This document shows, in pieces, positions 5,106 to 13,161 of a DNA stretch of 28,701 bases. The stretch covers positions 1 to 28,701 of the forward strand of contig DLEF01000026.1 in the NCBI GenBank assembly GCA_002481545.1, in the 5' to 3' direction. Within the stretch, counting starts at the first letter, position 1, and every line of letters begins with the position of its first letter. This DNA comes from Cyanobacteria bacterium UBA7753. GTDB taxonomy: Bacteria > Cyanobacteriota > Vampirovibrionia > Gastranaerophilales > Gastranaerophilaceae. The notes below the pieces were generated by a model. The model was given only the letters and a program-made list of their open reading frames with translations. It did no database searches and was not told where the DNA came from. A program made the translations under genes and the position numbers.

Positions 5106-7697
5106 CTATTCTCCCAAATCAATGGCGTTATATTTAATCTTTTCCTTATCCAATAAATCTTTTATATCATCCGTATGGCAGGTAAAGAAAAGCACCTGAT
5201 TATTGCCCGATATTTTATCCAAACATTTTAATATTGCGCGCGTTCTGTCCTTGTCAAAATTGACAAACGCATCGTCTATGATTAACGGCATATCAGGCAA
5301 ATCATTGGAGTTTCCGTCTTTGTCTTTTGAAAAGTTATGCGCAAAGCCGAGTCTCAATGCCAAATATAACTGCTCTTTTGTACCACGGCTTAATTTATCC
5401 CAATCCTTTTCGCCGATATCTTTGCCTGAAATAGTTTTATTCTCAAAATCAATCTCATCATACTTTCCGTTCGTTATCTTAGACAAATACTCCTTCGCAC
5501 TTATCAAATTAGGCTGAATTTCGTTATACTTTTCTTTCGCAGCCAAAATTATATTATACAAAACTTCTTTTTCTATAAGCGTTTTTAGAAACTCTTTCGA
5601 CTTATTTATTGTGGCATTCTTCTTATTTTTGTAATCGATTAAATCCGTTACACCCTCTAAAGTTTCTTTTTCTTTATCTTTTCCGCCGACATAAAAAGTC
5701 TTTTCTTCAAATTCCTGTTTGAGCTCCGAGAGAGTCTCTTCCGTAACCTGATTAAACTCTTTTACCATCTCTTCAGGATATTTTTTTATTTCTTCTTCTA
5801 ATTTTTCAATTTGTTCGTTATAAGACTCTTTTAAGGTTTGATTTTTAGTTTCCGTATCCAACAACTCTTTTATTTTATTCAATGTCTGCTCAAATTTTTC
5901 ATAATCATATTTAGAAACGCTATCGACATCAACGAGTTCCGCCTCTTTTATAAACTTATTCAAATCTTGAGAAAATTCCTCTGTTTTTTGTTCCGCGGAA
6001 ACTATTTTTTCTTCATCATTTTTGATTTTTTCCTGCAGTTCTCTTAACTCTTTTATCTTTTCAAAAATATCGGAATAAATTTCAACATTTTGGATACTTA
6101 CGCCCGTTGTCTTACAAAATTCTTCTTTTTTTTGTTTATTTATCTCTTTTTTATCTTCTATATCCTTTAATTTGAGAGCTTTTTCGGATTTTTCATTCTC
6201 TAAATTTAAGATAACTTTTTCTAATTGTTTTATGTCTTCTTCAATTCTTTCATACTTGATTATTTTTTCACCCATAACAAGAACTTGTTTGCCTATTTGG
6301 GTCACAAAACTTGTGTCGTCAATAGTCGTTCCGTACTTGTTGCACAAAGTGATTGATTCTTTTGCGAGTGTATTGAGTTCAACCTCATAGCTCATATTAT
6401 TTTTAATTTTTTTGTTTTTTATTCCGTTAATTATTCCGCTCAAAGTCCCTGACAAAGAGACAATAACCATAATAATCAAAAAGAACATTAAATCACTTTT
6501 GAGATGTGTAATCAATATCCCTAGCGACAGGAAGAACATGCCTGCGAACGTCAAAGTAATAACGGAGCTGTAATCATCTTTTGAATTTGTTACATCATTT
6601 TGACGTGCTTTGTCTATAAGTTCGCCGTAAGTCGTTTTATTACTTTCCAATTTATTTTTATCTGCGGAATATTCCTCAATATTTTTTATTCCGAGTTTAT
6701 TAAGTTGCTCTTCGGTTAACGCTTTATCCGAATTATTTTCTCTTATATTTTTTTCGATATCTTCTATGTCGGATTTTAGGTCGTCATAAACTTTGTTTAA
6801 ATCTTTTTCGGTATCAATAATATTTTGCGCAAGTTTTATATTATCTTTGTCCAAGTTAAAATCTTTTATCTCTTTTTCGTCAAAATATTCAAGTTTATCA
6901 AGTTCTTTTTTTGTTATTTCTAAAGTTTCTTTTTGTTTTTTTAAATCCTCTTTAGCCTCTTTTTGAGAGGATATTTCACCTGTTAGTAGTGCATATTTAT
7001 CTCTTAAATTATCGAATAATTTTTTATTCTTTAAAAGGTTTTCATTTATGATAATTTCTTTTTCACTTTCAGTTAATTTTTCTTTTTCTAATAGTGTTTG
7101 GGCAATACTTTGTTTTTGTTTTAGGGTATCTATTTCCTTATGCAGATTTTCAAGTTCTATACAAAGATTATTATATAGCCCTTCATTTTTTTGTATATTT
7201 TTTATGTTAGTTTCTGTTTCACTTATTCCGTCAAAAAGTGCGGTTAATTTTTTTGACGCTTTGTTGGTTTTTATTTTTACAAAATTATCTATTTCATCCC
7301 GCAATTTATCTTCTTTATCTTTTACCTCTTTTCCGGAAGAGTCTTTTACGATATCCACCAAATCTTGTGACGCTTGTTTGGACGCCATAACGATATCATC
7401 CAAGGTTATGATAAACCCTTCTTTGTAGTTATGAGCATTCAATTTATCAGGCAAAGCATTTTCATTTTTTGCTTTTTTTTCTGCGCGCAACATACATTCT
7501 TCACCGTTATTGCTGCACTTTATATAACCTTTGGCGTCAGAAGTTTTCGTCAAAATATTCTTGATAAAATTCATCAATGTGGATTTACCTATCTCGTTTT
7601 CACCGAAAATTACGTTCAGCCCGTCCGTAAAGTTCTTACATTGATTATGAGTTTCGTTGAAACTCTCTATATTTGATTCTTCTATTGTAAATTTCAT
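5106..7697 (-). CDS. AAA/SMC-type ATPase, YhaN/SbcC-like (863 aa)
   Basis: Rad50-like ATPase expected to work with the nuclease encoded just upstream, in DNA end or branch processing. Walker A is GENEIGKST at residues 32-40; the signature LSRGTKEQLYLALRLG is at 769-784, Walker B LIIDD at 805-809 and the switch His at 841 (FFTCHTDD). Between them lie long Glu/Lys/Leu coiled coils (about 160-370 and 450-740). Two hydrophobic segments interrupt the coils near residues 378-425, a feature of YhaN-type proteins rather than of SbcC, which suggests membrane association. No CxxC zinc hook is visible. Translation is coupled: the nuclease stop is 3 nt before this ATG. Confidence 0.88.
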   Translation of the reverse strand: MKFTIEESNIESFNETHNQCKNFTDGLNVIFGENEIGKSTLMNFIKNILTKTSDAKGYIKCSNNGEECMLRAEKKAKNENALPDKLNAHNYKEGFIITLDDIVMASKQASQDLVDIVKDSSGKEVKDKEDKLRDEIDNFVKIKTNKASKKLTALFDGISETETNIKNIQKNEGLYNNLCIELENLHKEIDTLKQKQSIAQTLLEKEKLTESEKEIIINENLLKNKKLFDNLRDKYALLTGEISSQKEAKEDLKKQKETLEITKKELDKLEYFDEKEIKDFNLDKDNIKLAQNIIDTEKDLNKVYDDLKSDIEDIEKNIRENNSDKALTEEQLNKLGIKNIEEYSADKNKLESNKTTYGELIDKARQNDVTNSKDDYSSVITLTFAGMFFLSLGILITHLKSDLMFFLIIMVIVSLSGTLSGIINGIKNKKIKNNMSYEVELNTLAKESITLCNKYGTTIDDTSFVTQIGKQVLVMGEKIIKYERIEEDIKQLEKVILNLENEKSEKALKLKDIEDKKEINKQKKEEFCKTTGVSIQNVEIYSDIFEKIKELRELQEKIKNDEEKIVSAEQKTEEFSQDLNKFIKEAELVDVDSVSKYDYEKFEQTLNKIKELLDTETKNQTLKESYNEQIEKLEEEIKKYPEEMVKEFNQVTEETLSELKQEFEEKTFYVGGKDKEKETLEGVTDLIDYKNKKNATINKSKEFLKTLIEKEVLYNIILAAKEKYNEIQPNLISAKEYLSKITNGKYDEIDFENKTISGKDIGEKDWDKLSRGTKEQLYLALRLGFAHNFSKDKDGNSNDLPDMPLIIDDAFVNFDKDRTRAILKCLDKISGNNQVLFFTCHTDDIKDLLDKEKIKYNAIDLGE

Positions 7698-7700
7698 CTT

Positions 7701-8972
7701 CTATTTTTCCGCCAAATATATCTCTTTACACATTGATTTTATATCGTTTTTCACCTTCAACAAAATTTCTTCTTTATCATCCGTTAAAGAAGATTTCAAG
7801 GCATCTTTCGTATCATCATCGACCTTTAATTTTTTGTAAATATTGTTATGAATTTCTGCCACTTTTTCGTAAATATTTTCAATATTTATATCCGATTTTT
7901 CGGAAAAAGCATTTGCCAAAATCCCGACAACACCTTGGTCTTTCAGCAACTCTTCTTTATCAACATCGGGACTTAATTCGTTATTTATTCGATAAATTTT
8001 TACATTATCGTTACTATCATATTCCGTTACTTTGTTATACTCTTCAAGCAGGTTTTCACACTCCGCAATTTGTTCATATGCGTTGCTTACACCGCTCAGC
8101 GTAACCTCAAAAAGGTTTAGTTTCACGTCGACTGCATTATCCTCCGCAAGAGTTTTAATATTTTCGAAAACCTCTTCCGCCGTATCATACTCGGAACAAT
8201 CAAGACTGACCGAATTAAACCTTACACAATCCGTCGGAACAAACTCGGTTTTTGCGATTTTATTGTCTTCAATTTCAACATAATAACATCCGTGTGCGCC
8301 GACTTCCTTTTTAGTTCTGCTCTGATGAGAGCCCGCATAAACCATTCCGTCCTCCAACTCGGTCGGAATATGAATATGTCCGAGCGCATAATAGTCATAG
8401 CCGAGCTTTCTCAAATCTTCTTTTGCGCAAGGCGCATATTTGGAGTCAGTCTTATCAACATCACAGTGGATAAGTCCTATGTTAAAGTTTTTATCAGTCT
8501 TTTCGGTCAAACTCTCCGTCGGGTTTCCTGCCGTATCGGTTTCAAAACTCAATGTATGTATTGTGACACCGTCAATCTCATAATCTTTTTGGAGTTCTTC
8601 TTCCGTCACACCTGTTATATGAATTAAATCTTTGTATTTGTCTTCAAATTTAAAATATCCTGCATTTTGTCTGTATAATTGGGCAGGATCGTGGTTCCCG
8701 CAGATTACATAAGAGGCAATCCCGTTGTCGGCAAGCTTTTTAAGCCCTTTTATAAAAAGCAGTTTTGTGCTCAAATCCTGCTCGTCGCTGTCAAAATTAT
8801 CACCCGCAAACAGCACGAAATCGACATTTCGCTCTATTGCGAGATTTATTATATTATTAAACGCTTCTTTGCAGGCATTATCACATACTTGTGAAATCCC
8901 ATCAATTTCCGGCAAGTCCGAAAACGGTCTGCCGAGGTGTATGTCTGCCGTATGTATAAAACTCTTTTTCAT
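7701..8972 (-). CDS. Metallophosphoesterase, YhaO/SbcD (Mre11)-like DNA repair nuclease (423 aa)
   Basis: Mn-dependent nuclease half of the pair with the downstream ATPase. Phosphoesterase motifs are in order: D10-x-H12 (TADIHLG), GDNFDSD at 57-63, GNHD at 92-95, GLIHCD at 176-181 and GHIHIP at 199-204. The remaining 200 residues form the capping and ATPase-binding region, acidic and helical at the end. I chose the ATG at 8972: the open frame extends seven codons further to 8993, but the protein family begins at MKKSFIHTADIHLG and a -10-like TAGAAT lies 8 nt upstream, leaving almost no leader. The two genes nearly touch and form one operon. Confidence 0.88.
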   Translation of the reverse strand: MKKSFIHTADIHLGRPFSDLPEIDGISQVCDNACKEAFNNIINLAIERNVDFVLFAGDNFDSDEQDLSTKLLFIKGLKKLADNGIASYVICGNHDPAQLYRQNAGYFKFEDKYKDLIHITGVTEEELQKDYEIDGVTIHTLSFETDTAGNPTESLTEKTDKNFNIGLIHCDVDKTDSKYAPCAKEDLRKLGYDYYALGHIHIPTELEDGMVYAGSHQSRTKKEVGAHGCYYVEIEDNKIAKTEFVPTDCVRFNSVSLDCSEYDTAEEVFENIKTLAEDNAVDVKLNLFEVTLSGVSNAYEQIAECENLLEEYNKVTEYDSNDNVKIYRINNELSPDVDKEELLKDQGVVGILANAFSEKSDINIENIYEKVAEIHNNIYKKLKVDDDTKDALKSSLTDDKEEILLKVKNDIKSMCKEIYLAEK

Positions 8973-9363
8973 ATAAATATATTCTACACGCAAACAGATA
9001 TTCGAGCAAATGTATCATATTTGTATACAATTACGGAAACCTTAAAATCACGGGGAAACGCATTATTTCCGTATAAAAAAAAGAAGTGCGATTTTTCAAC
9101 CGCACGCATTCAATCAACAACTAAATTTATAAGAAAGCTTTTTTTATATATTCATTACTACGGGCTATTTGTCCTCAACACAATTTAATAAACACCAATC
9201 CTCGTGAGTAAGAATATATCCTACATATTTTATTATCCACTTTTAACGTATTTTTGCAAGTATAATATATACAATTGTAACAATTCTTAACGAACATATT
9301 CAATTTTCATAAAATAACGATAAAATATAAGTGATAAGAAGACAAAACAGAAAGACGGATGGT
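8973..9363. other. Intergenic region between divergent units
   Basis: About 390 nt separating the leftward nuclease operon from the rightward secreted-protein gene. It holds an 8-bp inverted repeat TACGGAAA...TTTCCGTA (9032-9073) and a weaker GTGCG...CGCAC (near 9086-9105). A TAAAAT at 9321-9326 is the likely -10 of the next gene. No gene was recognised. Confidence 0.5.
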
Positions 9364-9972
9364 ATGAAAATCAGAGTTATTAGAAAGGCTCTATTTTTGA
9401 GTATATGTTTGGTTGTATTCGGTCTAATCGGCATGCCTGCATTTGCGGACACAATGGCAGTGGAGGCTCTGACACCGATTTCGACGGATAACCCGAAAGC
9501 ACCGATAAAATTACGAGTGGTAAAGCACTGCACGCTCGGAACGGTTGATTTAAAAACGGGCTATGTGCTCAAAGGACACATTATGACGGTAACCGATCCA
9601 AAACGACTCAAACGTAACGCCTCGTTCACTTTCGCACCTGTAAGCTACATTGATTTAGACGGAAAAGAAACACAGTTTAACGCCTTGTATGAAGGTAAAT
9701 ACAGTGCTAACTTTGAAATTGACGCGGGCAAAATGGCAAAATCTGCGGCACTCACGGTCGGCAATCAAATAATAAGCGGGTTCAAGATGGGATATCAGGC
9801 TGTAGAAGGCGCCATTGAGAATGAAGAAGGCAACGCCGTAAAATCAGCCGCCAAAAATGTCTATGAAAATTCCGTATTCTCATACTGCGAAAAGGGCGGA
9901 CATTTACACATACAGCCTTTCACACCGTTCGGTCTGAAATTTGACGAATGCGAAAACGCCGATGATGACTAG
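9364..9972 (+). CDS. Secreted or envelope protein of unknown function (202 aa)
   Basis: A classical signal peptide is present: basic KIRVIRK, hydrophobic LFLSICLVVFGLIG, and a cleavage site after PAFA (about residue 29). The mature part is about 170 residues, mixed beta, with three Cys (near the start, in SYCEKGG and in FDECEN) and an acidic end. No known domain was recognised. The open frame extends to a GTG at 9331, but that would put 11 charged residues before the signal peptide; the ATG at 9364 gives a normal signal and is preferred, although the ribosome site (AGACGGA) is weak. A second secreted protein follows 97 nt downstream with its own promoter. Confidence 0.65.
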   Translation: MKIRVIRKALFLSICLVVFGLIGMPAFADTMAVEALTPISTDNPKAPIKLRVVKHCTLGTVDLKTGYVLKGHIMTVTDPKRLKRNASFTFAPVSYIDLDGKETQFNALYEGKYSANFEIDAGKMAKSAALTVGNQIISGFKMGYQAVEGAIENEEGNAVKSAAKNVYENSVFSYCEKGGHLHIQPFTPFGLKFDECENADDD

Positions 9973-10057
9973 GAGGTAAATAGTATATATTAACCCTTAA
10001 ATTTATAAGTTTGGAAAGGTAAATTATCCGTACTATTTATTTTTTTTCAAAAATTAT

Positions 10058-10063
10058 TATAAT
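10058..10063 (+). promoter_or_regulatory. -10 element of the 10070 gene
   Basis: Perfect TATAAT ending 6 nt before the ATG at 10070; no Shine-Dalgarno and no clear -35. It predicts an mRNA starting at the start codon. Confidence 0.5.
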
Positions 10064-10069
10064 AATAGT

Positions 10070-10558
10070 ATGAAAAAATTTATTTTAACCATATCGTTTT
10101 TAATAATGACAATGTTCGCAGCAGCTTTTGCAACAACAATAAAAGCAGGTGTCAGCGTACAATCAGTACCGAAAGGGTTTTTCGGGAGCTGGCAGGTTGA
10201 CGCATATTTGGACAAAACAACGAGTTATTCAACTTTTAAACCTCAAAGCAGAGATTTATGGAACTTATCGCGTGTCGGAAACGTCATAACATTAGAGAAC
10301 CCGTTTACAAGAGCACACGCTCAGGTGGAATTAAAACACACCGAGGGAAATGTAATCGTATTCTCAAAAACGTCGTCTCAGGATAACAAAATCTTGATAG
10401 ATACAGTTACCATAAGACTGAACGGAAATACATTCGGAGGTTACAACAATATCGAATATCAAACCGTATCACTATATGACGGGCACGTTTTAAAAACAGA
10501 GCGCGCGACATATGTGCTCAAAGGCAAAAAACTCGCAGGCTCGTCGGTATTAAAGTAA
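10070..10558 (+). CDS. Secreted protein of unknown function (162 aa)
   Basis: The signal peptide is KKFILTISFLIMTMFAAAFA with cleavage near residue 21-22 (AFA-TT). The mature part is about 140 residues, rich in beta strands, and includes GFFGSWQVDAYL, VGNVITLENP and LYDGHVLKTERATYVLKG. The alternating pattern suggests a small beta-barrel or lipocalin-like fold, which is inference only. No Cys lipidation box. The ATG is preceded at 6 nt by TATAAT and lacks a ribosome site. It lies between another secreted protein and trxB but need not be co-transcribed with either. Confidence 0.7.
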   Translation: MKKFILTISFLIMTMFAAAFATTIKAGVSVQSVPKGFFGSWQVDAYLDKTTSYSTFKPQSRDLWNLSRVGNVITLENPFTRAHAQVELKHTEGNVIVFSKTSSQDNKILIDTVTIRLNGNTFGGYNNIEYQTVSLYDGHVLKTERATYVLKGKKLAGSSVLK

Positions 10559-10620
10559 TATTTGATATAATGTAACTGCCAAAATAAAAGCGATTAGAAA
10601 AGGATTATATAGGAGAGTAT

Positions 10621-11562
10621 ATGGGGAAAGTATACGAATACGACGCCGTTATTTTAGGCGGAGGCCCCGCCGGTTTGTCCGCGGGAATTTATATGGCTAG
10701 AAGTATGGCAAAAACGGCATTGATTGACATTAGTATGACAGGCGGGCAGCCCTCAAATTATGCCGAAATTGAAAACTATCCGGGGTTCCCGAAGATTGGC
10801 GGATATGAACTTATGGAAAAATTTGAAGAACACGCGGATAAGTTTGGGATTGAAAAATATCCGATGCAGGAGCTTCAATCCGTCGATTTGCTCTCTAACC
10901 CTAAAGTTATTGTAACAAAAGAGGCAACTTTTAAAGCAAAAACGGTCATAATAGCCTGCGGAGCACACGCGACAAAGCTCGGAGTGAAAGGCGAAAACGA
11001 GTTTGCAGGCAGAGGCGTAAGCTATTGCGCAGTCTGTGACGGAGTACTTTTCCGCGACAAAATCGTCGCTGTCGTTGGGGGCGGTAATACCGCAGTAGAA
11101 GAAGGTATATATCTGACTAAATTCGCCAAAAAGGTCTATATCATCCACAGACGAGACGAACTGCGCGCCGATAAACTGATACAGGAGCGTGCCTTTAACA
11201 ACGATAAAATAGAATTTGTCTATAATAGCGTCGTAAAAGAGATACAAGGTACTGACACCGTTAACAACCTTATACTTGAAAACGTCAAAACAAAAGAAAT
11301 AACAAACCTACAGACAGACGGAGTATTCCCGTTCATCGGTTTAACCCCAAACACGGATTTTATAAACGGACAGGTAGAACAGGATGCAAAAGGGTTTATC
11401 ATAACAGATAACACAATGAAAACATCTGTTGACGGAGTTTACGCAGTAGGTGACATAAGAAATACTCCTTTGAGACAGGTTGTCACGGCTGCCGCAGACG
11501 GAGCTGTCGGAGCTGTTTACGCAGGGAAGTATCTGGAGACCTTGAGCAAAGTAACCGCATAA
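10621..11562 (+). CDS. trxB: Thioredoxin reductase (313 aa)
   Basis: NADPH-dependent flavoenzyme that reduces thioredoxin in the cytoplasm. FAD-binding GGGPAG is at residues 13-18 and GGQPSNYAEIENYPGFP at 41-57. The redox-active C136-A-V-C139 sits in the usual place, NADPH-binding GGGNTA at 153-158, and the FAD C-terminal motif in YAVGDIRNTPLRQV. Length is normal. The start has GGAG 5-6 nt upstream. No thioredoxin gene is adjacent. Confidence 0.95.
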   Translation: MGKVYEYDAVILGGGPAGLSAGIYMARSMAKTALIDISMTGGQPSNYAEIENYPGFPKIGGYELMEKFEEHADKFGIEKYPMQELQSVDLLSNPKVIVTKEATFKAKTVIIACGAHATKLGVKGENEFAGRGVSYCAVCDGVLFRDKIVAVVGGGNTAVEEGIYLTKFAKKVYIIHRRDELRADKLIQERAFNNDKIEFVYNSVVKEIQGTDTVNNLILENVKTKEITNLQTDGVFPFIGLTPNTDFINGQVEQDAKGFIITDNTMKTSVDGVYAVGDIRNTPLRQVVTAAADGAVGAVYAGKYLETLSKVTA

Positions 11563-11665
11563 TCATATTTTTTGAATTATAACCCCGCAAAATTTTTAAC
11601 CGAGCGTTACAAATTATGAATTGCAGGCAGGTTTGTTGTTGCAAAAATAGTTTTATATAGTACAC

Positions 11666-11774
11666 TATAATCATGTTAGGGGCTGTTTTAGCCGAAATCA
11701 CAAACAGCTCTCACAAATCGGAGTATAGCGCGTTGGTATGCCTTGCCCGATATAAACAGAAAAGGAGAAATAAA
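11666..11774 (+). promoter_or_regulatory. Promoter and folded leader of the rpmI-rplT operon
   Basis: TATAAT at 11666-11671 should start an RNA near 11678, leaving about 97 nt before rpmI. The leader offers alternative pairings: GGCT-GTTTT-AGCC against GCTGTTT...AAACAGC, and ATCGG...CCGAT enclosing GGTATGCC. Ribosomal protein L20 represses its own operon through leader RNA in other bacteria, so an autoregulatory leader is plausible. No known leader family was matched. Confidence 0.4.
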
Positions 11775-11984
11775 ATGCCAAAGATGAAAACACACAGATC
11801 TGCCGCAAAAAGATACAAAATCACTGCGACAGGTAAAATCACAAGAAGACATGCAGGTATCGGACACTTGCTTCAACACAAAAGTGAATCAAGAAAACGT
11901 AAATTGTTTGGTGATGTAGAAATCGCTAAAGGAAACGTTGATTTGGTTTCAAAAGAGTTACCGTACAAGAAGTATTCAAGATAG
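11775..11984 (+). CDS. rpmI: 50S ribosomal protein L35 (69 aa)
   Basis: A very basic small ribosomal protein: PKMKTHRSAAKRYKITATGK, then RHAGIGHLLQHKS, ending PYKKYSR. The start is the ATG at 11775 with AAAGGAG 7 nt upstream. The frame stays open further left to 11673, but that extension is not L35-like and is only leader sequence. It is followed after 12 nt by rplT, the conserved partner. The usual first gene of this operon, infC, is absent. Confidence 0.95.
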   Translation: MPKMKTHRSAAKRYKITATGKITRRHAGIGHLLQHKSESRKRKLFGDVEIAKGNVDLVSKELPYKKYSR

Positions 11985-11996
11985 GAGTGTTGAACA

Positions 11997-12347
11997 ATGA
12001 GAGTAAAACGTGGAAATGTATGTCGCAACAGACACAAAAAAATATTAAAGTTAGCTAAAGGTTTCAAAGGTGCAAGAAGCAGAATATTCAAAGTTGCTAA
12101 TTGCGCAGTTATGAAGGCTTTAAAATATGCTTACAGAGACAGACGTGCTACAAAACGTAATATGCGTCGTCTTTGGATTGTAAGAATCAATGCAGCTGTT
12201 AGAGCTCAAGGCATAAGCTATTCAAGATTCGTAAACGCTTGCAAGAAAGCAAACATCATTATCAACAGAAAAATGTTGGCTGACCTTGCCGTAAACGATA
12301 AAGAAGCTTTCAACCTTGTTGTAGAACAAGCAAAAGCAGCTATGTAG
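11997..12347 (+). CDS. rplT: 50S ribosomal protein L20 (116 aa)
   Basis: Assembly protein of the large ribosomal subunit and probable repressor of its own operon. The family pattern is complete: RVKRGNVCRNRHKKILKLAK, GFKGARSRIFKVA, YAYRDRRATKRNMRRLWI, RINAAVRAQGISYSRF, and LADLAVNDKEAFNLVV. Length is normal. The start has GGAG 8-9 nt upstream. It ends at a strong terminator 25 nt after the stop, so the operon is rpmI-rplT only. Confidence 0.97.
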   Translation: MRVKRGNVCRNRHKKILKLAKGFKGARSRIFKVANCAVMKALKYAYRDRRATKRNMRRLWIVRINAAVRAQGISYSRFVNACKKANIIINRKMLADLAVNDKEAFNLVVEQAKAAM

Positions 12348-12372
12348 TTCTTAAATTCTAATTTTAAGTAAT

Positions 12373-12407
12373 AAAAACAGACTTTCGATTTTCGGGAGTC
12401 TGTTTTT
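12373..12407 (+). terminator. Rho-independent terminator of rpmI-rplT
   Basis: AAAAACAGACT (12373-12383), loop of 13 nt, AGTCTGTTTTT (12397-12407). An 11-bp perfect stem ending in the U-run. Confidence 0.92.
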
Positions 12408-12773
12408 ACATGCAAAATAAATAAAACAGTTACAACAAACAAACAACGTAACTATTTTTTATTTAAAAAAATCTTTGATTTCTCTTTCAAAATTACCTGA
12501 ATTTCCCTTTTCTAACATAATGCAATTGATTGGAAATGTAAAAAGAAATTTTATTATCTTCCTTATTATATAAAATATTGTTTTTATAAAATTTTTCATA
12601 CTTTTATATAGTCTTAATCAATATTTTGTTGCTTAATTGCTATATTTCTTAGCTAAATATAATATTTTTGCATATCTATATTAGCATAATATGCTAATAT
12701 TTTCAATTATCGATAGTCTTTCAGAAAATTAAAATAAACAAATAAAGGTTGTAGAATTATTCTTGAGGTGAAA
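12408..12773. other. AT-rich intergenic region upstream of the second XRE gene
   Basis: About 365 nt, very AT-rich, with no gene recognised on either strand. The only clear structure is the 23-nt palindrome at 12678-12700. Confidence 0.6.
12678..12700. promoter_or_regulatory. 23-nt palindrome, candidate operator of the second XRE regulator
   Basis: ATATTAGCATA-A-TATGCTAATAT, perfect 11-nt arms with a 1-nt centre, 73 nt upstream of the XRE start. The spacing to the start (about 75-80 nt) is close to that of the palindrome in front of the first XRE gene. Confidence 0.5.
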
Positions 12774-13097
12774 ATGGTTTCCTTAAAAGAAAAACTCGGT
12801 AAAAGAATACAAGAGATAAGAAAAAGCAAACATTTAACGCAAGAAAAATTAGCTTCTATAATCGATATAGATACACCTAATTTAAGTAATATTGAAAGAG
12901 GTAAAAGATTTGTATCGGCTGAAACATTAGAAAAAATTATTAAGGCATTGGATGTTGATGCAAAGGAATTGTTTGATTTTAACCATGTAAAACCACGCAC
13001 CCAATTAATATCAGAAATTAATAATATTTTAGAAAACTCAAGCGACAAAGAGATAGAATATTTTTATCGGATGTTACAATTATATCGAGAACTCTGA
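12774..13097 (+). CDS. XRE-family helix-turn-helix transcriptional regulator (107 aa)
   Basis: Small DNA-binding regulator. HTH at residues about 8-66: KRIQEIRKSKHLTQEKLASI, IDTPNLSNIERGKRFVSAE, TLEKIIKALDVD. The tail DKEIEYFYRMLQLYREL is a helix matching the tail layout of the 1498-1836 protein. The frame opens at a GTG (12768), but the ribosome site GAGG (12765-12768) overlaps that GTG and sits 5 nt from the ATG at 12774, so 12774 is the start. It is monocistronic; no partner gene. Confidence 0.85.
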   Translation: MVSLKEKLGKRIQEIRKSKHLTQEKLASIIDIDTPNLSNIERGKRFVSAETLEKIIKALDVDAKELFDFNHVKPRTQLISEINNILENSSDKEIEYFYRMLQLYREL

Positions 13098-13127
13098 TAA
13101 ATAAACCAATGTGCGATATTTTACACC

Positions 13128-13160
13128 AATAATTATGCATTACGCATTACTAATTACGAA
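13128..13160. repeat. Short A/T repeat at the 3' end of the flavoprotein gene
   Basis: ATTATGCATTACGCATTAC followed by TAATTACGAATT: tandem variants of the unit 'attacg/attatgc' just after the stop codon of the minus-strand gene. No known element family was matched. Confidence 0.3.
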
Positions 13161-13161
13161 T

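Noticed and set aside
7048..7428. Plus-strand ORFs inside the YhaN/YhaO genes
   Set aside because: They are antisense shadows of long, motif-complete coding regions and lack ribosome sites.
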